NCBI GenBank assembly: GCA_013397075.1
Contig: VWZS01000547.1
Span: 2,860,168-2,924,167, forward strand
Direction: 5' to 3'
Length of the DNA stretch: 64,000 nt
DNA from: Rhabdornis inornatus
Lineage: Eukaryota; Chordata; Aves; Passeriformes; Rhabdornithidae
Under the pieces are notes generated by a model that did not search any database, was not told where the DNA came from, and was given only the letters and a program-made list of their open reading frames with translations. This document shows, in pieces, positions 38,852 through 50,700 of the stretch; positions within the stretch are counted from its first letter, which is position 1, and the number at the start of each line of letters is the position of its first letter. Position numbers and translations under genes: made by a program.

Positions 38852-39057
38852 CCCTCCGCAGAGCCTGGGTCTGCTTGGGCTGCTCAGCTCTGGGCATAGG
38901 AGCAATTTGGATGTCCACATAGTTTTGTTTCCTAGAGCAGTGGCTTTCTGTGAGGCTTTTCCATGTGGCAGTGCGAGACTGCACTTGGTTGGAAGCACTG
39001 CTGCTCTGGGGTGGAGAAGAGACAGCTCTGGGAAAAACTTAGAACTCCTTCCAGTGA

Positions 39058-39382
39058 CTAAAGGAGATCCAAGAGAGCTGGAGAGGGACTTTGGATGAGG
39101 GTCTGGAGTGACAAGGCAGAGGGGAATGGTCTCACACTAAGAGAGAGCAGGGATAGATGGGATTTAGGGAGAAATTCTTCCCTGTGAGGGTGGGCAGGCC
39201 CTGTCACAGGGTGCCCAGAGAAGCTGTGGCTGCCCCTGGATCCCTGGAAGTGTCCAAGGCCAGGTTGGACAGGACTTAGAGCAACCTGGGATAGTGGAAG
39301 GTGTCCCTGCCCATGGCAGGGGTGGGACTGGGTGGGCTTTAAGGTCCTTTCCAACCCAAATTATTTCATGATTCTGTGATTA
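39058..39382 (+). mobile_element. CR1 LINE 3'-end fragment
   Basis: A well-preserved CR1 3' end in plus orientation, antisense to SRL. It has 'ggagaaattcttccctgtga', 'gagaagctgtggctgcccct', 'gtccaaggccaggttggaca' and 'aaggtcctttccaacccaaa', with an ATGATTCTGTGAT tail. It appears younger than the other copies because these blocks are nearly consensus. Confidence 0.95.
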
Positions 39383-40384
39383 ATCCTGGGCAGGGCCTTG
39401 TCCCTCTTGTCCTCAAGCCCAGCAGATGTGCCTGGTGTGGCCTCTCCCCCAAGTGCAAGTCTGTCCTGAGGATGTGAGCAAAGCAGAGGACCTCCTTCCT
39501 CTCCTGGTTCCAACTGAGCCACGGGCACCAAGATCTTCTTTGTCCTGAAGCCACCCAGGAAGGCTGGAACCTGGGGAGACTCCCACCATTCTGTTCACTT
39601 CTGTTCACCCTGTGCCACAAACACCACCGGCCATGTGCCCATGGCACAGGTCCAGCAATTCTTGCAGGGCAACCCTTGCTCCCAAAGTTCCAAATCCATG
39701 AGTATCTTCATAAACACGTGTGTCCACAGACAGAGGGACAAGCCCACGTGGCTGCAGATGTCCTGTGCCTCCCCCGTGTGCCCCCCTGTGCCTGCGCCCA
39801 CCCGGCAGCACGTGTGCGAGCGCCTGAACCCGAGATGAGATAAGACAGCTATCGGAATATGCTATAAATACCCACAGCCCTCTCCACTGCTGGCACGCTG
39901 GCACTGCAGGGAGCCAGTGGCTCTCCAGGCACTGGCAGGGCTCTGTTGTGGCCGTGTCCAAAGGAGCCTGGTTTGGCTCCTCCTGGTTTTGGCAGGGTCT
40001 GGCAGCGTGGCCGTGGGGCAGGACAGGAGGGACAGAAGATGGGATTTCCCCACAGGAGCATTGTTCCTGTGGCTAAGCACCAGGCCCAGGGGATGGGCTG
40101 GGTGTTGGCTGGCATTTCTTGGACTGTCTCCCATCTCCTGATCCTCTGGGGTGACCTGGCAGCACACCCTGAGCAGGATAGGCAGTGAGAGGAGCCAGCT
40201 CAGGCTTCTGAGGGGGCTGAGGCTGCTGGGCAGGGGCCAGCCTGTGTTACTGGGACAGCTGCTGTGGGATCAAGGGTGGACATTCAGGAAAGTTTCTGCA
40301 CATAGGAGAGTGAAGGGTGGGGAGAGATCCCCTCTATAGGACAAGCTCCTCCAGTTGCCGTGGGTGAGAGATCAACCTAAATTA

Positions 40385-40785
40385 GGTCCAACACATACAA
40401 TCCTGGGATTGTTTAGGTTGGAAAAGCCTTCTAGGATCACCAGTTTTAAATGCTCCCTCAGCTCTGCCAAGGCCACCACTAACTCACGTCCCCAAGTGCC
40501 ACATCCACAGGGCTTTAAAATCCCCTGGGATTAGGGACTCCACCACTGCCCTGGGCATCTGTGCCAGGGCCTGCCAGCCCTTTCTCTGAAAAAATTTTCC
40601 CAATATACAATCCAAGCTTCCTTAGGTGAAACTTGAGGCCATTTCTTCTTGTACTGTCCCTTATTCCCTGGGAGCAGGCCCAGCCCCTATCTGGATCCAC
40701 CCTCCTGTCAGCGAGTTGGGAATGAGAAGATCCCCCTTGAACCTCCTTTTCTCCAGACTGAGCCCTCATCTCGCTCAGTTGCTCT
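40385..40785 (-). mobile_element. CR1 LINE 3'-end fragment, minus orientation
   Basis: About 400 bp of CR1 on the minus strand with the same internal block as the copy at 35168 ('gtccccaagtgccacatcca', 'gggactccaccactgccctg'). It extends further 5' into a 'cccttgaacctccttttctc' segment. It lies in sense orientation within an SRL intron. Confidence 0.92.
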
Positions 40786-43700
40786 CATAGAAACGCCTAC
40801 CAGAAACGCCTTGGAACCCTGGCCAGAGGAGTATGCTGCTTCTCAGTCTTAAACCAAGAGGGAAAGGTGTCAGAGCCTGGGTGAGGTGAGGATTGGAGGA
40901 AAGGACGGGCACAGAATCAGACTGGGAGAGTGCGGGCTCTGGGAGGGCTGGGGACGGTGTCCCGTGGGGATGGCGGGTCCCGGCTCTGCTCGGTGCCTGG
41001 GCAGTGCAGCTGCGTTGGGCCAGGAGCCCGGGGAAGCCGGAGGGCAGTGCAGAGCGCAGGCAGTGCCGGCAGCATGCAGGGAGCAGGCGGCGATACCAAC
41101 CTGTGGCCGAGGAGCCCAGGGTGCGTCCGGGGTAAGCTGTTAGCGAGGGACACGGGGAGAGAGAAAAGGAACCGTGAGTCCAAGGAGGGATGCGACAGCT
41201 CGGGTGTGCTCCAGGACAAGGAGGGAATGATGGCCACATTCCCAGCGGGAGACAAGGAGTTAAAGCCTGGGAGCGACCTGCAGCTCCCAGGACAAGCGTT
41301 GAACCCCTGTCTGCCCTGCAGGGTGGGGATGTGGCCCGGGGTGCCCTGCATCCCAACCCCTGCTCTGCGGGGTTGTTGCCTTCCCTGGCATCACCCAGCG
41401 AGCGCAGGGAGCCCAACAAGCCAGGGTTAGACAGCCTCCAACCCAGCAAATGTCCTGACAACCCCAGTGATAGGGTCACCTGGACCCAGCCCCTGTGGCT
41501 GGTGATGGCATCTGGGAGGTCATTCCCTACAATTGCTAATTAGCATATATCGGTAATTAGGGTCACCAGCATGCACCACAACCTGGTGTGACCTCACAGC
41601 AAGCTTCCCGTGGCTGGACTGGGAGAATCCCTCACCCTCAGCTAGGGATAGTCCCTCCAAGCACAGAGTTGGACCCAGCCAGAGCATGTCTGCATCCACG
41701 TGGGATGGCAGAGCAGAGGCAGAAGGGTGGCAGGCAGGGAGAAGGAAATGGCATCTGCCAGGCTTAAGCAGAGGGTGTGTGGGAGCTTTGTGAGATGCAC
41801 CCTGAGAATTGATGGTGATGGCCACAGCTCCCACAGGACTTCACAGGAGTTTTCACATGTTGTGGGGAGCAGAGGATCTCTTTGGATTGCACTGCAGTGA
41901 ACAGAGCTGATGGGGAGGGAGACAAAATGGAAGGCTGCCACGTAATGGAGGGGCCAGGGTGCTTGCCACGGTACCCCTCTATATTGGTTTACACCTCCAA
42001 AGGTCACACATATTCCATGACAGGCCTGCACCAAAGCTCTCCCAGCTGTCCCACTCCTCCCAGCCAGCTGAGCTGGCAGCTCTGTGCCCTCCAGCCACCA
42101 CGGAGAGGGGGCACAGGGGGGAGCTGGGAGCACCTCCCAGCCTGCAGGGACACCACTGATGGAATGAATGAACCCGCTTGGGACAGGGGCAGTGTTGAGA
42201 AGGCTCCCCGAGCTCCACTGTGTCCTCACCTGCCCTCCAATGTCAAGAGGGTTCCCTGGGCCAACCCTGTAACTAATGTGCAGCTTTCTCTGATTACACT
42301 GCTAATGAGGGACTGGGAAAAGCTGGATCTGTGGGTATGAAAGGCAAACTGCTGAGCTGTAGGTTTCCAGATAGGGTTGTGTGTCCCAGGGTATGGCTGG
42401 ATTGTCAGAGATCATTCAACAAGTTTGGTGCCCATAGAAATTTTTTGGAGGGGAGCATGACCAGGGTGTCTCACAGCTGAGACAAGGATTGGAGGCAGTG
42501 CAGCATCCCTGTGGGGCCAGGAGGGCCCTTGGGTCACCAACTCCAGGGTCACAGCACTGTGAGAGTGCCCTGTAGGACACAGTGGGGTGTGCTGGGGACT
42601 GTCAGCCTGGGGGATGGCTGTTCCTCACAGTGAGGTGGAACAGACCCTGGAGTGTTGAGCTGAGGCCAGGAAGAACACCAGGACCAGCTGTCTGAGGTGA
42701 GTCCTGCTCAGGAGCTGGGTTTGAGAGAAGCTGGGAAAACACCAGGGTTAATGGTTGTTTCCTCAGGAGCTGAGAGGGAGGAAGCCAGCAGGAGCCTGGG
42801 GAACACTTAAACACTTGTTTCCTCCCAAAAAGGGAGTAGGGTGGTGGCTGCTTGGGCATGGGATGGATTAAGGGTAGGGTAGGGTACAGCAGTCATGAGG
42901 TGACAATCAGGACATGCTGTTGTGACCCTCAGTTACCCTCTCACAGGGTAACTTCCCTGTGCTCCCCACTGGCTCTACACTGGAGATGGCCTGGCTGGGT
43001 AGGGAGATGTCCAAGCCTACTTAAAGGATGTCTCACCTAGACTTAGGAGTTGCAGGGGTGGATGCCTGGAAAGCAGAAGCTCTGCTCTACAGGGATGTGC
43101 CCCAGTGGGTTGCCCAGCTGGTGGAGCAAGGCCAGCTGTAAAAGAAGGATGTGTGGGGAGAGTGTATCCCAGTCCTGCCTCACCAGGAGGGAGGGCATGG
43201 CTCCAGGAGTGTGGGCCTGGACACCTGGGGAGGCAGGCAGAGCTGCAGGACAAGGAGGACAACTTCAGAACCTTGGCAGGAGGCTGACATGGGCACAAAG
43301 TCCTGGACACTGGCAGCACGGACTCTCCTGGATGCTCAGGAGACATCTGGCCCTAGCTCCTGTGCTTGAATAGATACTCAGAGGAGAATTACTCCAGTGA
43401 ACAAGGAAGTCAAACCTGAGCCCTCTGTGCTTGGAAAATAAGGCTGCTTGTGTTTCTTGGGTCACAAGAACTTCCTGTATCTTGGGAGCATCTTGGGACA
43501 CGGCTGCATTTTCCTCTTCTGGAGGGACACACGTGTGACCTAGCTCTGCCCACACCATGCCAGGGGCCATGGGGACCTGCTCACCCCATCCAACATGTCT
43601 GAGATTGCCAAGGACTGGAAACTCCAACTCTCAGGATGAGTGAAGGCTGTGGAGCTTGAGGAATACCCTGCCTACATGGCTGTGTCCTGTACCCAGCAGG

Positions 43701-44091
43701 AAGGATGCCAGCTTCAGCCACCCCCAGGAAGCTCATCCCCAGCCTTGAGAGGTCCTGAGTTTCCTTGCCAAGCCTGTTTCATTGGGTCGTGATCTCTGCT
43801 TGGCAGGGGTACAGGGCATTGATGTTGAGCAGGTGGGAGACCCGAGGCAGGCAGGGCTCAATGCTCAGCCCACACAGATGGCCCTGACAGCAGATGGGCT
43901 GAGGCAGAGGCAGGAATTCCTGCTGCTGGGTTCACTAGGGCATGGCCTCTAAGCCCAGCGTGTTCATGGACTCCCTGGGAAGCTGCAAAGGAAGACACAC
44001 TATCCAAGGCTGTCCATGATCTGCTCTCTGTGCTGTTATCTGCATCCCAAGGACCTGGTGGTGCCAGGGACCCCAGTGCCTGTGGCATTAC

Positions 44092-44187
44092 CTGTGATCT
44101 CGTGCTGCCTCAGCTCGTTGTATCTGTAGGAGTGTTCCAGGGGCTTGATGGAGGAGTGGTAGATCTTTCTCAGCCGCTGCAATACTC
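44092..44187 (-). CDS. SRL: Sarcalumenin coding exon (residues 54-85)
   Basis: A 96-bp exon encoding GVLQRLRKIYHSSIKPLE... to ...LRQHEIT, the helical segment just before the GTPase-like core. The acceptor TTTGCCCCCCAG and donor G|GTAATG are phase 1 on both sides. The sequence matches the family segment between the acidic N-terminus and DGEITSKP. It is short and was identified from splice sites plus protein similarity. Confidence 0.96.
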
Positions 44188-45074
44188 CTGGGGGGCAAAG
44201 CAGGTGGGCAGGTGAGAGTCAAACCCCACCAGGCTGGGTGAGACTCTCCTGGGGCCATTCCCTGCAGGTCCCAAGGGTGGCCCAGCCATGGATCAAGGGA
44301 CTTGGCTTACAGCTGAAATCTTGGCCAAACTGATCCAAGTCACACATTTTGCCCAGAGAAGCTGTGGCTGTCCCATCCCTGGAAGTGTCCAAGGCCAGGT
44401 TGGACAAGGTTTGGAGCAATGTGGTCTGTGGAAGGTGTCCTGCTCATGGCAGAGAGGTGGGATGAGATGGTTTTCACTATCTCTCCCAACTCAAGCTGTT
44501 CTAGGATTTTGATGCGTATCCCCTGCTAATCTCCCACTGGGCACTGTCCCCATCTGTTCCCAGCAGCTTATGGGAGGAGCATGCTTCCTAAGTGCTGTTT
44601 AGCACTCAACACCCACGATCCCAAAAAGCCCTCCACCATGATGCCAGGGCCCCCTGGCGTGGCCCCTGAGCTGCTTGAAAAAAAGGAGGAGCTTTTTCCA
44701 TAGTATATTGTATCACTGCCTTTCCAGCCCAAACTGCCAGCAGGGCCAGCAGAAGCAAACCTTAGGGCAGCAAAACCTAATACATAATTTGAATATAAAT
44801 CCCAACCCTTTGTTACAAGTTGCTCCAGGTTTCTTTGAGCAGGGATGTGCCTGATTCACCATCTGCATCTTCCAGCCTCTATACCCTCCTAATTCTTGTA
44901 TGCCCTCAGGGGTGTCCCTAAAATACCTAAAATATGCTAACCCAAGAGCAGCCAAGGGGCTGTTACTGGAGATCTGGCATTACTAGACCTGCAAGAAGCC
45001 AAGTTAAAATCCAAACACAAGAGAAGGGAAATCCTGTCCGTGGTCTTAGTGCAGGGCATGTATGGCCTCCTCAC
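44188..45074 (-). other. SRL: SRL intron with a CR1 fragment
   Basis: GTGAGG...CCCCAG intron of about 890 bp. Its recognisable content is the CR1 3' end at 44340-44515. The rest shows nothing notable. Confidence 0.9.
44340..44515 (+). mobile_element. CR1 LINE 3'-end fragment
   Basis: Plus-orientation CR1 3' end with 'cagagaagctgtggctgtcc', 'tggaagtgtccaaggccagg' and a degenerate terminal part. It is antisense to SRL and more diverged than the copy at 39058. Confidence 0.92.
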
Positions 45075-45173
45075 CTGAGACATCATCGGCAGGTTTTTCC
45101 TCATTCAGCTTGAGGGTGCTCTCCAAGTGGGACCGGTCACGCTTGGTCGGCTCGCTGGCATCTTCAACCTCTT
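45075..45173 (-). CDS. SRL: Sarcalumenin coding exon (residues 21-53 of the short form)
   Basis: A 99-bp exon encoding EEVEDASEPTKRDRSHLEST... to ...EKPADDVS, the acidic start of the mature short protein. The acceptor CTCCTCCAG and donor G|GTGAGG are phase 1. Its first codon is completed by a G from either the signal-peptide exon or the acidic cassette exon. Both joins give Glu, so both splice forms stay in frame. Confidence 0.96.
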
Positions 45174-46773
45174 CTGGAGGAGAAAACAAGGAGACCTGTT
45201 ACTGCTGGAGGGGGGAACTGTGTGGACAGGAGCTCACACAAGCGACTGCCAGGGAGAGGGCATGGGGAGCACACACATCCCGAGCCTGCGGGCACACCAT
45301 GCCCACAGCAGCCGCTGTCACCCTTGGCATGCCATGAGCTTTCCCTTTAGCACAGGCTCCTGGAGGCTGCCAGGGCTGTGGCTGCTGGGGGAAGCGTCAC
45401 GGGCAACTGCTTGGCTCCGAGGAGGGGCTGGCTGCTCTTGGGGAATGCTAAGGATGTGCCTGGAAGGGGCTCCCAGGGTTGGGATGTAGCACGAGCACAC
45501 ACGGCAGCTGCTGCCCAACAGGGTCCTGGTGCTTCCCCCGGCAGCTGCGTCTCTGCGGGGCTCAGCCTCGGGTGCAGCCTTTGTGCTGCCGCCTCTCTGT
45601 CTGCCCAGCCCCCCAGAAAACTACACACTGAGCTGGAGATGTGGGTGCCGAGGCTGGAGCTGCCTTTGGCTCTTAGGGGACAGGCCAGCCTGGCCCATTG
45701 TGGCTGCCCCGCCTTTGCCAGTGGGGCCGTTCCCTCCCAGTTCTCCCACCCCTGTCTCCATATTCCCCTGGAGCCCTCTGCACAGCGCCCTATCCCTCAT
45801 GGCTCCGTACCAGGCATGGGGAGCATGAGGCAGCCACCTCCAATGGGGAAGGCACCCCAGTGTCCCCAAAACTGGGAGACAGAGGTGTCCTTGCCATGGA
45901 GGTGCTGGCGCACCAGAAGCTTCTGAGAGCTTTTTGATATGGGGAGCTGGGTTGGACTTTAGCAGGGATTTGGGGAAAAGTCTGGGGACAGCAGGATCAA
46001 GCAGGGCACCACTAAGTCCTGAGAGTGTGTCGAGCATCTACTGAGTGTTGGGCTGAGGAAGACCTTTTGACTTGCCAAGTGAAGACACAGAGACCAAACT
46101 GGGTTTGCCTTCTGGGAAAAATGGGAGGCTTTTTGAGTTGGGACGTTACAGATGAAAACAACAAAAATACTAATCTGGGTCCGAAGATCACTGCCCAACC
46201 TGTGGGCCAAAGTCTGCAAGTATTTCTAGGAAATCATGGTGAGGAATGTCCCTTTCCCCTAGTTAGCTTTTCACTGACTGAGCAGGGCTGGTGCCTCAGC
46301 AGCTCATTGGCCTGGATTAGTTCTTCACACCTTCCCTACGAGCCAAGTGGTGGAGAGAAGCCCCACTATCCCAGGAGCCCCACCATCCTAGGAGCATCCT
46401 GCCCCTTCACAAGCCAAGAGCCTGGAGGACTCTGTGAGTGGTGGATAAAGAGTCTTTAAGAGATCTGCGAGTGCTGAAAGGGGCCTGGAGGTTAAAAATT
46501 TTATCAATGTCCACATCCCTGAGGAGAAATCATGGACTTGGAGTGGAGAGAGGGGAACATCAGTCAGTTTTGGCACCACTGTGATGAGTGCCCATGACAG
46601 GCATCCTGCTGCCTCGCTGCCCCGGCTGAGTGCTGTTAGGGGCAGGCAGGGAAGCACAAGCGTTAGGAGAGGGCCATGCACTAGGCGAGGTTTAATGTGC
46701 CAAGCTCAGCTCCACCGGGTTGATGGGAGGTCACTCTCGCTGCTACAGCACACCCACAAGAAAAGACTCCAAC
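45174..46773 (-). other. SRL: SRL intron
   Basis: A 1.6-kb intron (GTTGGA...CTCCAG) after the acidic cassette exon. I see no mobile element or strong regulatory block. Confidence 0.8.
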
Positions 46774-47727
46774 CTATCTGGCTGTGCCAGGGCTTGGCTG
46801 CAGCTGGGGGGGTGCTGGGGACCTCTGTTCCTGCCAGTGGGGTCTTGTCTGCAGGGGGATCTTCTGCTACTGGAGGGTCTTCCTCTGCTGTTGGTGGGTC
46901 TTCTGTTACTGGTGGGTCTTCTTTTGCTGGTGGATCTTCCACCGTTGGTGGGTTTTCCACTGCTGCTGGCGGGTCTTCCACTGCTGCTGGTGGGTCTTCT
47001 GCTGCATCCCCACAGGGTGGGTGATGGCAGCTGGCAGGGCCATCCCTGGCTTGTCCTGTGCCAGCAGCTGCTGGTTTGCTGTGGCTCTTTTCGTTGGAAG
47101 TGCCAGGTGCTTCCTTGCCGTTCTCTTCAGCATCATTCTCTGGCCTGTCACCATCTTCGTCAGACTCTTTCTCCTCATTAGACTCTTCAGACTCTACCTT
47201 GCCTCCATCTTCCTCAGACTCCCTGTGTTCATCTTCCTCAGACTCTCCCTGCTCGTCATCTTCCTCTGAGCCCTGCTCGTCCCTTTCCTCCTCTCCCTCA
47301 GGAGCAGATGCTGCTCCTGGCTCCTCTGTTTTTTCTTCCCCTGGCTGCCCTTCCTCCTCAGAGCCTCCTTTCTCTGTGCTGGGCTCCTCATCCTCCGAGG
47401 CACCTTGTGTGCCAGGCCCATGGTTCCCTCCATGATGAGCTGCCATGAAATCCTCCCCTGAGCTCTGTTCTTCCTGGCCCTGGTCCTTGCTGCTCTCCTG
47501 TGTCTGCCCGTCCCCTGGCCCCAGGTCCCCGCTCAGGCCACCCGCCGGCTCCTTCTCCCCCTCTCCACGTCCCTCCTCGGTGACACTGTGCAAGGAGGCG
47601 TTGGCAGTGCCACTGTCTTGCTCCTCCTCAGGGCTGCCATCGGCCTTCTCCTCCAGCCGTGGCTCGGTGGCTGGTGGGGGGCTCTGGACAGCACCATCGC
47701 CATGGCCCGTGCCGGGGGCGCGCGGCT
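46774..47727 (-). CDS. SRL: Sarcalumenin acidic cassette exon (long isoform)
   Basis: A 954-bp exon (exactly 318 codons, phase 1 at both ends) placed between the signal-peptide exon and the EEVEDASEP exon. It encodes a low-complexity, very acidic segment in which roughly one residue in three is Glu or Asp, with runs such as SEEDDEQGESEEDEHRESEE, followed by eight EDPP-type repeats. In the family, the 160-kDa sarcalumenin carries such a Glu-rich region that binds calcium with high capacity and low affinity, while the 53-kDa glycoprotein lacks it through alternative splicing. The acceptor is CATCATTTAG. The donor ATAG|GTTGGA is weaker than consensus but is the only downstream GT that keeps the phase. 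The product would have 790 residues with this exon and 472 without it. Confidence 0.88.
46848..47013 (-). repeat. SRL: Coding minisatellite (EDPP repeat) in SRL
   Basis: Eight tandem units of 15-21 bp encode EDPP(A/T/V)x variants near the C-terminal end of the acidic cassette. Units differ in length by whole codons only, so the frame is kept. Such arrays commonly vary in copy number. Confidence 0.9.
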
Positions 47728-50700
47728 CTAAATGATGAGAACAGCTCAGTCAGTCCCACCCCTGCTGGCCACCGAGGCACCTGCCAGGGCCCTGAGGGGC
47801 GAGTTGTGGCTGGTACCAAGAAGTTTAAACTCTTCCCTAAGCCTTCTCCAGCTCAATTTTCTGTCCCTGTCGCAAGGAGTTGGGTGCAAAGATGTGTTTG
47901 TGGGAGCTGAAGCAGAGCTGGCAGGGGCTTTATGGCTCCACCAGCCCCTGGCTGTCGGGCACTGGGGCTGCTGCCCACCAAAAAGCACTGCAGGAAGGTG
48001 GCAAAGCTGCCTAAAAACAGGGGAAGGAGCAACAATGGCAAATTTTGAGGGGCTGTGGGCACTTGGCAGGTTAAAAGGGTCCTTCCCCAGCCCTGACTGG
48101 AGAGAGCATCACACCAGCCAAGGTGGGTGGTGAAGTGAGGGGGTGGAGGAGGAAGGGACTTCCTGGCATGGGGAGCCTGCCCAGTGTGGGGTCCTGCCTT
48201 CCACAGGCATGGCCTAACCCTGGCCAGAGGGCTCAGGAGCTATTTATTGTGAGTGTCCCTTCACTAGGAAAGCATGTGCCATGCTGTGCGGCTGCTGGGG
48301 ACACAATGAGTGTGTTCTGTGGCCCAGGAGAATCCATCCGTATTTTCCATAGGCTCCAACTGCAATATAACATCAGTCAGCAGGTGCCAAAAATAAAAGA
48401 TCACGGCTATACTGACTCTGTTACAAACAGTTGCTGCTAGTCTAAATAATCCCCCCAAACATCTCATGCCAGGGGAGCATTTCAGAGGAAAATAATTCCT
48501 TTGTACTCCAGCTGGCAAGCAGATGCCAAGCAGGAAAAAAGGCCACCTCCACCCGGGCTGCAGGAGGAGAGGGGGCATGGCCAGTCGTCTGCTCTGGCTC
48601 CTGTGCAGGAGCCACAGGATTGTGTCCAGCAGGACCTTGGCAAAGCTGGAGCTCAGTGGGCTTGGCCACAGGGCCTGTGGTGACCGTGCACAGGAGGAGC
48701 TGGTCTGGGGTCAGCGTGGTGCCAGCCCCAGACCCCTCAGCCCAGTTTGCCGTGTCTGGGGATGCCAGGGGGGTGGTTTTATCTCCATGGTGCTGGGGCT
48801 GGTGGGGCTGTGAGCTAGGACTAGGTCGCACTGGGAGGCTTGTGCCATGCCAGCAGCGGGCACTGGGAAGGACAGGCTGCCCCCCAGCCTGCCCTTGTTC
48901 CCAGTGGCTCTTGGTTCCCTGGCACAGCAGAGCTGCAGGCACTGCCACAGCCCCTCACCCTGCCCAAACCGGATGCACAGGTCACCCTTGCTCTGCCCTC
49001 ACTGTCCTCTGCTGGCACGCAGCTCACAGGTGCCTCCAGGCACTCAGTTCACCTCCCAGATGGAGGGAGGTAGTGGTGGGCAGCTCCCACCCCCCTCCCT
49101 TCCACCCTGGTCCTTCAGGTCACCTTGCTGCAAGACCCCTGGGACCCTGCAGGAGCCTCTTGAATGGGAATATCTATATTTGACCTGCAAAGCCCTGAAT
49201 GGCTGGGGCAAGCATGGCCCTGACTGGCCCTGGTGGCCTGGGAACCAGCCTGAGTCAATAGAGAGTCTCCTCAGCTGATGGGAACAGGGATATTCTCAGT
49301 TTGGCCCAAAACCAGCTGGTGACCTGGAGAGCTGGTAGAGGAGTAAGGGTCAAAGTAGAGAAGGGCAAGACCAGGCAGAGGAGACCCTGAGAGTCCTCAG
49401 GACTTTGTCTGGGGTCTATGTGCCCCCTGTGACCCACAGGGGCCATCATCCACCATGGCAAGGCACAACAGCAATGCCAGTGCCCACCACGAGCCATTGC
49501 TCGACGAGAAAGGGAAATATCCCCCAAGCACTCAGATGGGGATGTATGTCCCTGCCGGCGTGCTGGTCACGGGCTTTATTTCCTGTGACCTTCAAGGTCT
49601 GACATAAAGTCCCTGTCCCCTCTCCACCTCCTTCTCCCTATTTCCCCTACATGGTCTCCCGATCCATGGTGAATTGTGCTGACCTGCACATGGCCGACCG
49701 ATGAGTGCAAAATGGGCCGAAGGTTACGGGCTTAACACCCTCCGGAGGCTAAAAATACGGCACGGCAACTGTACGGGGACCGAGAGGAGCAGCCCCGGTG
49801 AAGCCCCCGCCCCCGCTGGCCCCGGCCCCTCGCCCCGCTGCCAGCCAAGGGTGACGTCCCCACCTGGGGGCCCTCGTGGGCTCCGGGAAGGGACAGCCAC
49901 GGTGTAAAGTGACACCGGGGCTCCCCGTGTTCACACCTTGCATTGTGCCAAGCAGATGGGTGGCATCGGAGAAGAGACCTCGCCCTTTTCCCCTCGGGCA
50001 CTTGACCTCCCTGCGGGTCCCTGGCTTGCATTGCCCCTGCCGTCCCTTTCTCATGCTGGGACTTTTATGAGCTGCCAGGGGACACTTTTTCAGGTGGTGA
50101 CAGAGGTGATGGAGACCACACAGCGGGGTTCTGGGTGCCGCAGGATGCCGTGGCTGGTTTGCACCCAGACCAGCCTGTGCGGGAAGGAGGGGCATGACTG
50201 AACATCCCGGTGTCCCCTCCATCCCTGCGCGGGGACGAACAGAACAGCAACGACCTGACGGCAAAACGGGTCCTCCAGGAGGACGGTGAGAAGGGACAGA
50301 TGGGCACAGGTGGCCCTGGAGGGACACTCTCCCCCTCCAGCAGAAATCGGAGCCCTGAACGTGGGGCCGGCGATGGCAGGCTGCGGGGATGGCTTTTCAC
50401 ACGCCCCCTTTCCCTGCCCGGATCCCAATCCCCGTTTCCCTGGGGGTATTATCCACCGGCTCCTGCAAGTCCTGTGCTCTCCGTGTCCTCGCAGGGTGGT
50501 CTTGGCGGGACCTTGTATCCCAAATATCCAACCCTGCCTTTATTCTGACAAAGCCCTTTAAAACCTCATGGAAGCTGCCTGGACACAAAGAAGCTGTCAG
50601 GGAGTTCCTGGGATTTTCCAGCTGAACTTGCTGCAGACACCACCTTTCCTGTGAGACCCCCTTTTCATGGTGATATCCGTTCCCTCCAGGCTCTGTGGGA

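Larger units (their letters stand above)
36499..44091 (-). other. SRL: Large SRL intron
   Basis: GTAATG...CCGCAG intron of 7.6 kb. It contains a CpG-rich block directly upstream of the P-loop exon (about 36540-37110), a 17-bp tandem repeat (38807-38851), CR1 copies at 39058-39382 and 40385-40785, an AT-rich block near 39830-39875 with GATA and TATA-like sequences, and a second GC-rich patch near 40880-41130. No additional exon of the family is expected here and none is recognised. Confidence 0.85.

Noticed and set aside
41074..41134. Possible small plus-strand exon (MQGAGGDTNLW..., then a GGTAAGC donor)
   Set aside because: Only one short frame followed by a donor-like GT; no matching downstream exon or promoter was found and no homology is recognised.
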